A model generated the notes under the pieces. The model was not told the DNA's origin. It was given only the letters and a program-made list of their open reading frames with translations, and searched no databases. The position numbers were made by a program, and so were the translations under genes. Source: Haliclona indistincta (lineage: Eukaryota > Porifera > Demospongiae > Haplosclerida > Chalinidae). Taken from it: 64,000 nucleotides of DNA. The stretch spans positions 8,818,703 through 8,882,702 of the forward strand of contig OZ024789.1 in assembly GCA_964017065.1 (NCBI GenBank). Reading direction: 5' to 3'. Shown one piece after another: positions 1 to 10,700 of this stretch (positions within the stretch are counted from its first letter, which is position 1; every line of letters starts with the position of its first letter).

Positions 1-2696
1 TCCAGTTTGTAGTCTTGAGCTAGTGTGACATGGAATGTCCTCAACAGATGCACCATCAACACTTTAGCCTCCATCTGAAACAAGCAACAGTTGAGTGATG
101 ATAATTCTGAACCAAAGTACCTCACCATAGCAAAGATCTTTCCAATGCATGATCGATGTCCAATACCAAATGGAAAGTAAATGTATGGGTTAGGCCTGTA
201 AGATTTGTGAATAATTATTTCAAATGACATATAGCCTCGCCTCCAGGCCACTCCCCCTGCTGAGGAGATGGCCTGGTCCAGACTGTCTGCGCATGCTCCA
301 ATTTTATCCCAAATTAGGGTAATCAGTAAAACGATCGGTACGTTTTAATGCACATTATCGAGATATGACCGTTTCATCTTCCTACCGAAACAGCGACCAA
401 TGGCCAGTTTAAGTTACACAAGAAGGCTTCTGGTGCACTCTCTCCTACTCCGGGTAAGGTACAAACAATGCTCAAGCACAACTAACTAGGGCCGTGTACG
501 CTTACTGCCTGGTAGATCTGCTGCAGCTGGTGGTAGTAAATACTTGTGAGTGAAGTGGTAGCCTCATAGATATCCTGGAAAGCTGACAATTGAGTTTTGG
601 AGAAAACATGAATTAGATTCCGTACTCCAGATTCGTATACTACTCCGTTTGCTAACTTTATCAATTTACGGCTTAATTTAACGGAAAATCTTCGCGCGTG
701 CGTATGCAGTCAGTACCAGGCCACTATATAAAGGCGAGGCTACTGTTACCTTGTGGACTGATCAGGATCAAATCGTGATGGGTTGAACTGATACGGGTCA
801 TCATAATACTCTGGTAGATGATGCATCATGTATGATGAAATCTGTATCACACGTAAATAGGACAACAATAAATACCTTATCAGCTGGGACTTAAAAGTTC
901 ATGCATAGTCTTATTTTAAGAGTCGTTGCATTTTCTATTTGTGAAACCTTTTCTTATGCACATAAGTGGTAGTTATGCTGCATTACAAAACTTACTAATA
1001 CTTCGGTTTCGTCTGGAATAGTATAACCCGACAGTTTCATGCCCTTATAAGCATGTTTAGCTAGCCCAGGTGCAGGAGAATACAATCGAAGAGTTTCTTG
1101 AAATACCTACAAGTCGAAAAGTATTTTTAGTAACTAATAGATTCAGATAATGTACCTGGTTCATGTATGTCAGCTTGTCCAGGTCATCAGCCTCTACTGT
1201 AGTCTTGTCACCCACAACCTCCTCTATCTCCTCCATCACTCTATGAAGGAGTAGTCTCATTATCACACACAGTGTGTGTCACTCACCTGTGCAGTACATC
1301 AGGATGTTGCTGCAACAACACAATACAGAACGACAACAGGTTACCAGTGGTCTCCTGACCGGCAACGTAAAAAGTGACAAAATCGTCAATCAACTCTTCA
1401 ATTTCGATATTTTTGTCTGTCTCTAAATAGACAAGCATAGTCAACACGTGACAACATGCTAAAGTCATGTTGACTTACGGACAGTTTGTAGTATGAGGGT
1501 GAGTAAGTCGTGAGGGACCTCCTCATTGTTCTCCAGAGCAGTCAGTCTCTTCTTGATGCAGTACTCTCCAATCTGTCGTATCTTAAGGCCAGTCTCAGCA
1601 TACGAGAGATTCTTACCAAACCTCATGTACTGCACCAACACATAAACTCCAGCACATTGTGTACATTCACTTACTGTCAATAATGGATTCAACAGTTGCT
1701 TCATAACTCCTTCAAGAGAATGCTGCATGAGGTACATCAAGTCTCTGTCACCAGCCAGCGACTGGACGTACTTGTCTTGAGAGAAATTAGTCCCAAAGGC
1801 AACCTACATGCCACCAAGTGACAGCTAAGCACATCGTCTCGTTACACTTGCTTACTATGCTAATCATTTGAAGAGTTGCTTTACCAAACTCTGTCAACAT
1901 GTCCACCACAGTCTCTCCATCTGCTCTGCTCCTCAGGTTATCAATCAAATGCTCTTTAGCGACTTTGTTTAACACTGGCACTAAACTGTTCAAGTGACTG
2001 CAGAACAGTGTAGACGTGTACAGTTCACATGCTGCCTATCATACCTTCTAGCAAATGCAGGATCAAATGTTCTTCTTCGTGGCTTCCAGTCATTGTAATG
2101 CTGTATCGTAAGCACACTCCTTTGAATAAATCTTAAAAGAAAAACGGTGACAAGATTAGTTTCAAGATTTAAAAAAAATACCTTTGCCCAAACAAATTTT
2201 CCATTGCAGCGACGCGTGACTTAGCAATCTCAGAAGAACTAAAAGCCTGCATGTGGAAGTACGGGATCAAACAACACTATGTACTCACATTTAGGCTTAC
2301 CTTGACAGTCTCTGAGTCAGCTGGTAACAGTATTGGCATGTGCATAAGCCAAATTAAAAACAGAGGTCCATCCACTTCTCTTCTCCTGCACAGAGTGGTA
2401 CAATATTCCAACAATACTCACAGCAGGTTCAAGTTACCATTCCAGGATTGTTTCATGACCAAATCTATCTCTCTTAAAAGCTGCCAGATGCCCCGTGTAG
2501 AAACTAGTATTTTAGACTTTGAATATACAACCGTTCACTAATGATGTTGTTACAACTCACGAGGCTCCCTTTGGTTGTGGTATGTGCGCGTATCGACGGT
2601 GCACTATCACCAGGTAGACAGTGTAGGCCACAAACACGAACAGCACTGCTGTGAGGAGAGCTGCAATCACAGCAGCCAACACACCGAGAACAACCA
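1..2696 (-). CDS. Cytochrome P450, CYP46-like (left copy, 3' end cut by window)
   Basis: This copy mirrors the gene at 4068-7513 and has the same exon plan. The ATG is at 2696-2694, followed by a hydrophobic N-terminal anchor and a P-K-G hinge. Reading downwards, exons include the I-helix (about 1291-1418, AGQETTG), the K-helix ETLR (about 1010-1112), the meander region (about 748-839), the haem-binding loop (about 124-199) and a final exon cut at base 1 after about 74 bases. The family consists of ER-anchored haem-thiolate monooxygenases; CYP46 members hydroxylate sterols such as cholesterol at C24. One visible difference from the sister copy is Ser for Pro after ETLRLY. I saw no frameshift or stop in the visible exons. 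The CYP46 assignment rests on motif layout and overall resemblance; the substrate is unknown. Confidence 0.88.
232..742. repeat. MITE-like element in P450 intron, TAGCCTCG termini
   Basis: The ends TAGCCTCGCC (232) and GGCGAGGCTA (742) form terminal inverted repeats inside the intron before the haem-loop exon. Most of its interior is also in the matching intron of the right P450 copy (about 6750-7217), so it was there before the gene duplicated. The right copy has lost one terminus. The same terminal motif flanks the element at 5648-6204. Confidence 0.65.
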
Positions 2697-2811
2697 TTTT
2701 TAATAGGCAACAGTCTACAATACTACATATGTAGTACATAATACTAACTGCATGGGCGGGGCTTAATAATGATGCACGCATAATTTTTATCTCTACGATC
2801 AGGTGCGCATA

Positions 2812-2845
2812 ATGAGAGAGCGACGTAATTACGTCGCTCTCTCAT
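2812..2845. repeat. 34-bp perfect palindrome
   Basis: The sequence reads ATGAGAGAGCGACGTAA followed immediately by its exact reverse complement, with no spacer. It lies in about 60 bp present only on the left side of the P450 inverted duplication. It contains TGACGTAA-like cores, but whether anything binds it is unknown. Confidence 0.85.
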
Positions 2846-3119
2846 CCTGCTACGATGCAAGGTCACGGCAATCAATCATAGTCTGATGCAAGATTTAGTA
2901 CACAATGCATGGCTTATAAAATGCATAGGTGTATAATAATGTGGGTGTACCTATTCACTGGACTGGACTACTATCTATGATACATCATAGAAGTTAAGGT
3001 GGCGGTGCAAGGACTTAATATTCAAATTATTCATAGTTACATGGTTATGTTCTTGTGGTTGAATAACTATTTATAAACAAACCGATCTCCCATAAGAGTA
3101 TGGCAGAAATAATACACGG

Positions 3120-3406
3120 ATGGTTTGTACACGTTTTCTCGACTTCTGAGCAAGAGATCGACGCGCTGTAAACGCATTGCTATTCAGTAGCATCTTGCGC
3201 ACAAACGTATAGAGCGAATTTTCGTAATAGCGCTTACTTTTTTTACAGCGTAGTTTTTTCTAGTGCACGAACGCTGCTTTGCTACCTTCGCGAACGAATA
3301 TCGACAAATCGCTCTATACGTTTCTGCGCAAGATGGTACTGAATAGTACTGCGTTTACAGCGCGTCGATCTCTAGCTCAGAAGTCGAGAAAACGTGTACA
3401 AACCAT
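3120..3406. repeat. Palindromic foldback element between the P450 genes
   Basis: The segment starting ATGGTTTGTACACG at 3120 is mirrored by the segment ending CGTGTACAAACCAT at 3406. The arms are about 110-130 bp and imperfect around a centre near 3263. This symmetry axis differs from that of the wider gene duplication (about 3380-3400), which suggests a separate foldback/MITE insertion rather than the duplication breakpoint itself. Confidence 0.75.
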
Positions 3407-4067
3407 GTAGCAGAAGCGAGGTCTTTTGTGCGTACCCGAGAGCGTCACCAGCTCGCCATAGTTGCACGGCAGGTAGTGTTAGACTTGGTCTAATCAATAA
3501 AAGCACTTTTGTGCATATATGCTAAGCAGAAAACAAGATGCAGCACATCAAAGTCCCCCATAAAATCATGCACCGCCCCCTTAAGATGGCTGTTTACTTG
3601 CTATTTTGCTGATAAAATAATTATAAAAGTCACCAACACAAAAAATCCTAAGATTAACTACAGAAATACGGACAACATAATTGCGTTTTTCAACAAAATG
3701 ATGTTAGATAAAGACTACCTCCTTTAAGTTATAAACCTCTTTGATGTCAACAAGTAGCTATTCTGTCCTCATTATTATTCTAGAGTGCATAATTATGTTT
3801 TTAAATTTCATTATTCATGAGTCCAGTCCAGAGAATAGGTACACCCACATCATTATACACCTATGCATTTTAGAAGCCATGCATTGTGTACTAAATGCTG
3901 CATTAGACTATGATTTCATTGCATGGTATGAAATGTTGCCGAGACCTTGCATCATGGACTAGACATGTTTGCATCATTATTAAGCCCCGCCCACGTGTGG
4001 TTTGTAGTATAAGTAGCGCGGTGTATTGCTATTGCAGCACACTATTATTTAGTGTTGCCTATTAAAA

Positions 4068-7000
4068 ATGGCTGTTCTCGGTGTGTTGGCTGCTGTGATT
4101 GCAGCTCTCCTCACGGCAGTGCTGTTCGTGTTTGTGGCCTACACTGTCTACCTGGTGATAGTGCACCGTCGATACGCGCACATACCACAACCAAAGGGAG
4201 CCTCGTGAGTTGTAACAACATAGTGGAACGGTTGTATATTCAAAGTCTGCAACACTAGTTTCTACACGGGGCATCTGGCAGCTTTTAAGAAAGATAGATT
4301 TGGTCATGAAACAATCCTGGAATGGTAGGTTGAACCTGCTGTGAGTATTGTTTGAATATTGTTAATATGTACCTCTTTGCCGTGCAGGAAAAGAGAAGTG
4401 GATGGACCTCTGTTTGTAATTTGGCTTATGTACATGCCGATGCTATTACCAGCTGACTCAGAGAGCGTCAAGGTAAGCCTAAGATAATGTGAGTACATAT
4501 AATGATGTTTGATCCTGTACTTCCACATGCAGGCTTTTAGTTCTTCTAATATTGCTAAGTCACGCATCGCTGGAATGGAAAATTTGTTTGGGCAAAGGTA
4601 TTTTTACAGAACCTTGAAACTACTCTTGTCACTGTTTTCCTTTTAAGATTTATTCAAAGGAGTGTGCTTACCATTCAGCATTACAATGACTGGAAGCCAC
4701 GAAGAAGAACATTTGATCCTGCATTTGCTAGAAGGTATGATAGCTAGGCAGCGTGTGTGCTGTACAGATCTTCACTGTTCTGTAGTCACTTGAACAGTTT
4801 AGTGCCAGTGTTTAACAAAGTTGCTAAAGAGCATTTGATTGATAACCTGAGGAGCAGAGCAGATGGAGAGACTGTGGTGGACATGTTGACAGAGTTTGGT
4901 AAAGCAACTCTTCAAATGATTAGCATAGTAAGCAAGTGTAATGAGACGATGTGCTTAGCTGTCACTTGGTGTTGTGTAGGTTGCCTTTGGGACTAATTTC
5001 TCTCAAGACAAGTACGTCCAGTCGCTGGCTGGTGACAGAGACCTGATGTACCTCATGCAGCATTCTCTAGAAGGAGTTATGAAGCAGCTGTTGAATCCAT
5101 TATTGACAGTAAGTGAATGTACACAATGTGCTGAAGTGTGTGTGTTGATGCAGTACATGAGGTTTGGTAAGAATCTCTCGTATGCTGAGACTGGCCTTAA
5201 GATACGACAGATTGGAGAGTACTGCATCAGGAAGAGACTGACTGCTCTGGAGAACAATGAGGAGGTCCCTCACGACATACTCACCCTCATACTACAAACT
5301 GTCCGTGAGTCAACATGACTTTAGCATGTGTTGACTACTATGCTTGTCTATTTAGAGACAGACGAAAATATTGAAATTGAGGAGTTGATTGACGATTTTG
5401 TCACTTTTTACGTTGCCGGTCAGGAGACCACTGGTAACCTGTTGTCGTTCTGTATTGTGTTGTTACAGCAACATCCTGATGTACTGCACAGGTGAGTGAC
5501 ACACACTGTGTGTGATAATGAGACTACTCCTTCATAGAGTGATGGAGGAGATAGAGGAGGTTGTGGGTGACAAGACTACAGTAGAGGCTGATGACCTGGA
5601 CAAGCTGACATACATGAACCAGGTACATTATCTGACTCTATTACTTGTAGCCTCGTACCCAGGAGAAGTGACAAGGCCTGGTATCTACTGTTTGTGCATG
5701 CGCGGGTAGCAGTGGAATTTCACCGCCGCCGGTTATCATCGTACGTGTTTGCAGTACGTGATGAATATTCATCGATTTTCTTAGCAGTTCGTGAACCTCT
5801 CCTGTTTGCAATCTACTCTGATGACTGTATTGTATCGTCTTTTCTTGAAGCTCTATCACAATAGCAGAAGTACAATTTAACAATTTGGTGCTCCTGTTAG
5901 TGGAAACAAGCGACATCGATTGACAATAGCAGCGTGAAATGTCACGCGATTAAGTACCATCGCGTATGCAGGCTTACCACAAAGTTATTCGTCAAATCCA
6001 GAACTATAGCTGAAGATCAAGCCGCTTCTTAGCCAGCTGTTTATAGGCCTAATAACTAAGGTGTGGCCTAAATAACTGCTACCATGTTTTCATGACGCAA
6101 TCAGAATATTTTACAGTAAAATAAACGGATATTTAGCGCATGCGCAAGCAGTAGATACCAGGCGCTTATTTCTTCTCTTGACTAGCGTCTGGTATGAGGC
6201 TATATTAGTTGCTAAAATACTTTTCGTCTGGTAGGTATTTCAAGAAACTCTTCGATTGTATCCTCCTGCACCTGGGGTAGGTAAAAATGCCTATAAGGGC
6301 ATGAAACTGTCTGGTTATACTATTCCGGAAGAAACCGATGTATTAGTAAGTTTTGTAATGTAGACTGTAACTCATGTGCATAAGAAAAAATGTTTCACAT
6401 ATAGATAATGAACAAGAACCCATAGTAAGACCATGCATGAAACCCAAAACAGCTTTAAGTCCCAAGAGTGTCTGAGCTCCACTGTGAACAGAATATTTCT
6501 CAATTTTGACTCTTACACACAATGTCATTACTCCTAGTAGACATGACTAGATGGCGGCTGTATTAGTGGTCTGACATTAATCACCTCCTGTATCTTCACC
6601 GAATAAAATTTTCCAGCTGATTAGGTATTTATAGTTATTTTACGTGTGATACAGATTTCATCATACATGATGCATCATCTACCGGAGTATTATGATGACC
6701 CGTATCAGTTCAACCCATCACGATTTGATCCTGATCAGTCCACAAGGTAAAAAGATTTCCGTTAAATTAGGACGTAAATTGATAAAGTTATCAAACGGAG
6801 TAGTATTCTAATCTGGTGTACGGAATCTAAATTCATGTTTTCTCCAACAAAAACTCGATTGTCAGCTTTTCAGGATATCTATGAGGCTACCACTTCACTC
6901 ACACCACCAGCTGCAGCAGATCTACCTGGCAGTAAGCGTACACGGCCCTAGTTTGTTGTGCTTGAGCATTGTTTGTACCTTTCCCGGAGTAGGAGAGAGT

Positions 7001-7513
7001 GCACCAGAAGCCTTCTTGTGTAACTTAAACTGGCCGTTCATTGCTATTGGTCGCTGTTTCAGTAGGAAGATGAAACAGACATATCTCGATAGTGTGCATT
7101 AAAAAATGTTCCGATCGTTTTACTGATTACCCTAATTTGGGATAAAATTGGAGCATGCGCAGACAGTCTGGACCAAGCCATCTTCTCAGCAGGGGGAGTG
7201 GCCTGGAGGCGAGGCTATAATGTCATGTAACAATTTGAAATAATCTTACAGGCCTAACCCATACATTTACCTTCCATTTGGTATTGGACATCGATCATGC
7301 ATTGGAAAGATCTTTGCTATGGTGAGGTACTTCAGTTCAGAATTATCATCACTCAACTGTTGCTTGTTTCAGATGGAGGCTAAAGTGTTGATGGTGCATC
7401 TGTTGAAGACATTCCATGTGACACTAGCTCAAGACTACAAACTGGAGATCAAGCAAGCCACTACAATACATCCTAAAGGAGGAGTACCATGTACTCTGAT
7501 AGCTAAAGAATAA
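4068..7513 (+). CDS. Cytochrome P450, CYP46-like (right copy, complete)
   Basis: Fourteen exons: 4068-4204, 4259-4324, 4388-4472, 4533-4597, 4648-4734, 4786-4927, 4980-5108, 5154-5304, 5356-5491, 5538-5622, 6235-6345, 6655-6746, 7252-7321, 7373-7513. They sum to 1497 nt (498 aa), with GT..AG introns. The protein has an N-terminal hydrophobic anchor (about residues 5-32) and a P-K-G hinge. It also has an RRTFDPAF helix C, AGQETTG I-helix, ETLRLYPPAPG K-helix, a FNPSRFDP meander and the haem loop FGIGHRSCIG with the Cys ligand. The length is normal for a microsomal P450. The C-terminal haem region is especially close to the CYP46 (sterol 24-hydroxylase) pattern. It is an ER monooxygenase; the sterol substrate is inferred only from family resemblance. 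Confidence 0.93.
5648..6204. mobile_element. MITE inserted in intron 10 of right P450 copy
   Basis: The left end (GTAGCCTCGTACCC) and right end (GTATGAGGCTATA) are inverted. A second inverted match joins GGTATCTACTG near 5680 to CAGTAGATACC near 6150. The left P450 copy has an uninterrupted intron at this position (about 1112-1150), so the insertion is younger than the gene duplication. The duplicated target is probably TTA or TA. No transposase ORF is present. Confidence 0.75.
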
Positions 7514-7787
7514 CACTGCGTACACTCCCAATATTTAGTACAATAGTTCTGAACTAGCTGATAGTAAAACATGGATACATTTTATTCTCATCATTTACTG
7601 TGTCTACGCAGATATTGTGGGGTTCTTGCAACAACTAAATAACTAAACTTTATACTCCATCTGCACAAATACCCATAGCTACTTGCACAAGTGGTTAATA
7701 CAATAGTTGCTTGCTAAGCGTATAGAAAATGTTACAATTGAATATACAGTGATAAATATTTTTGAGTGTGAGTCAAGTGGGTGTGGT
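7514..7787. other. Convergent intergenic spacer
   Basis: About 270 bp between the 3' end of the right P450 gene and the 3' end of the minus-strand MOV10L1-like gene. It is AT-rich. It must contain both polyadenylation regions, but I did not pick a specific signal with confidence. Confidence 0.5.
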
Positions 7788-10700
7788 TTATTGACATGAA
7801 GTGACGTCAGTGATTGATGCTATAGGTACGCCATGATAGGCGGAGTTACTGACAGCATACTGCAACAACTCAGACCAGTGAGTATCCTGGAAGAACAAGC
7901 ATTATAAAAACTAACTGGCTGTACATAAAGGATACTGTAGATCGGGAAATCTACAGCGTTTATCCGTACAAGAAAATTAAACACGATATACTATGTATTT
8001 ACATAGCACTGTGTTTTTTATTGTACACGCAGCTAGTGACAAAATAAACGGTTCATAGTTGTAGAGGAAAGCAAGTTTAACCCAGAAAAATAAACATTCC
8101 AGAAATCACTCTAGCGCTAATGCAGTAATGCAAAAGCATTATCAGTAATTAGACCATAGAGCATAAACTGCAAACATAGCACGAACCATGCTTTATACTT
8201 ATTGTTGCTGTTGCAAGAATAAAACGCCATTCATGATTTCGAAAATGCAATGGTAGGCTTTTGTCGATGTCATAATCTCGCAATGTGAGGATATTCTCTC
8301 TATGGGACCAATATTGACAACCAAAAGCTTCACCACTAAGATCAATCGAAACATACAGGCAGTTAGAAAATCACAGGCCTTCTAGGCTAATTTTGGACAC
8401 CAAAGACAATGATTCTTGGAGGACGCTGTGTCACTGACATTAGTAGTTGGACTCATCCCCTATCGCCAGGTAGTTACAATTTTCATATTAGCTAGATTTG
8501 ATCTGCTGATCAATTTCTTCCAATTAATGTCAACTAGAACTAACCCAGCACTCTATTGGTCAGCAAGTCAAATCTAGTTAATATGAAAGGTGTAAGTACC
8601 CTACCGATAGGGGAAGTATCCAACCACTAATGTCAGTGACACCGTGCCCCCCAAGAATCACCGTAGATCTGGAAATTTTCACGTATCCAAATTTGTTGTA
8701 TCAAATTTTTCAGTGCAACTAATTTTCGTCGTTAGCTCGGGTGCACAAATAGTGCGCATTGATTAAACCAATGTGCGTAAAATTTCGCGTATTTAATTTT
8801 CGTCGGAAGGACGAACAACGAAAATATTTTGACACTGAAAATTTCCAGATTTACGGCATTGTCTTTGGTGTCCAAAATTAGCCTAGAAGGCCTCAACAAA
8901 ATCACTCTCAGAGCTGGGGTTTATAAACGTTTTGGGGAACATGCACCCCTTAACTTTCATGCACGAGAAAAGCTCCCTCAAGGAAAAATTTTGTACGAAA
9001 CTCTCAAGTTAAAAGTGTTGATCTGTACCTGTGCGAGGAGGTTGGGATTGCCCACCACCACAAGCAGTGCCTGAGCTCGGCTAATGGCGACGTTGAATCG
9101 CTTGGGGTTCCTCAAGAACCCTAGATGATGCTGTTGGTCAAACTGGACCATGTCAGGAGCTGATCGAACCTAGACACAGAGAAATGGAACAAACAGCAAA
9201 CTCTTTGTCAGCACTAGCTTACTGTTGAGAGAATTATCGCTTTTCGCTCTTGTCCTTGAAACTCCTCAACTGACCCCACCTGAACAAAAACAAAAAATTT
9301 GACTTTGGTAGCCTTGACAAAAATTTCTTCCTGAAAATAATAACTTTAGTGAACTCGCAAAATTTTTTACTTGTATCTCGAAAATATATAGCGCTGTCAG
9401 CTAGGTCAGGCATACTCTATCGTGCACCTTTATATCATCCAATCCTGTCCTTTCCAGCAACAGACGAATTTTCTCCACCTGTAAGATTTTCAAAAAATGC
9501 GTGTGCATGAGCTTGGACTGTCTCTCAGCTGCAGCAGCACCTGTTTGTGGTATGGCGTAATGATGCCCACTTCATCAGTGGTTAACAGAGGGGTGTGGCC
9601 GCCAAGCAGAGATTGCACGATCTTCACCACCTACAAGAAAATAACACTTTATAGCAATCTTAGAGAAAGCGAAAACTACATATCGTAGACAGTATAAAAT
9701 CATTGTTGATAACACAATGTTGCTTTGTCAAGTTGTCAAAAATTACAAGTATTCATGTTTGTCAAAAATCACAAGTATTCAAATCAAGTATTTGTCAAAA
9801 ATTACAAATATTGTCAAAATTAAGTATTCACCTCTACTGCTTCTACTGGATTGAACCACGATGGACTACTGCCCTCTCTCATGTCTTCACCCTGAAAGAG
9901 CAAAGAATCACCATCACTGAAACCACACCCTTACCAGCACTCCCAGGAACAGCATCGGGAATTGTGGGTGCGGCAACTGCTCCCATTCGCACAGTGAGTG
10001 TGTGAGAGTGTGGTCAGCCGCAGGTACTAGCTCTCCATCATAGAACAGCTCAGAATATAGCTCCAGTAAGCACTCGTGAGCTCGATAGTTCTCAACCAGC
10101 TTAGTGACCTTCACAATAAAGTTACATGTACTTGTGAGTGAGTGAGTGAGTGAGTGAGTGAGTGAGTGAGTGAGTGAGTGAATGAGTGAATGAATGAGTG
10201 AGTGAGTAGGTGAGTGAGTGAGTGAGTGAGCGAATAAGTGGGTGAGTGAGTGGGTGGGTGAGTGAGTGCATGTATGCATGCATGAGTGAGTGGTTGGGTG
10301 GGTAAATGGCTTAAAAATGGTCCAGCATCTTACCGATAGAGGGTCATAGTTGCCATGATCTGCAAATTTGGTCACATCACGCTGGTACGAGTCTCTGTTC
10401 ATCATTCTCTCCAGAAGGGACACACCCAGACCATAAGATATGGCTACATTAGACTGTAGTATGGGACCAAGCTGCATTGGATCCCCTGACAAAACACCCT
10501 GAACCAACACAAAAATTGTACAAGTCAAATTTTTTGGTGAGAGCCAACAATGGGTAAACAATTCCGTAGTAAAATAGTAGTTGATGTTGCATATAGCTAA
10601 AGGCGCGTTCACATGGACCCTGCAACGTGGATTGAATGCGCATTCAATCTGGTTCGCTAGCGTTCACATGAATCCGCTTCTGCTCGATGCGAATTCAATG

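Larger units (their letters stand above)
2697..4067. promoter_or_regulatory. Shared bidirectional intergenic region of the two P450 genes
   Basis: The two start codons face away from each other across 1371 bp, so this stretch must hold both promoters. Its outer parts are mirror images of each other, and the centre holds a 287-bp palindromic element. ORFs on the plus strand at 3509-3727 and 3741-3962 lack coding features and overlap the mirrored flank, so I read them as chance ORFs. No confident TATA or initiator element was identified. Confidence 0.6.
1..7513. repeat. Large inverted duplication of a P450 gene
   Basis: The left arm (1 to about 3100, minus-strand gene) and the right arm (about 3400-7513, plus-strand gene) carry the same 14-exon P450 gene in mirror orientation. 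Intron sequence and upstream flank are also conserved: 2941-2970 mirrors 3820-3853, and 2880-2935 mirrors 3855-3920. The right arm is longer because of a 557-bp element at 5648-6204. The left arm carries a small palindrome insertion (2812-2845) missing from the right arm. The duplication continues past base 1, because the left gene is cut by the window edge. Confidence 0.92.

Noticed and set aside
10135..10310. CRISPR-like regular repeats
   Set aside because: Tetranucleotide slippage array without spacers, within an intron of a eukaryotic gene.
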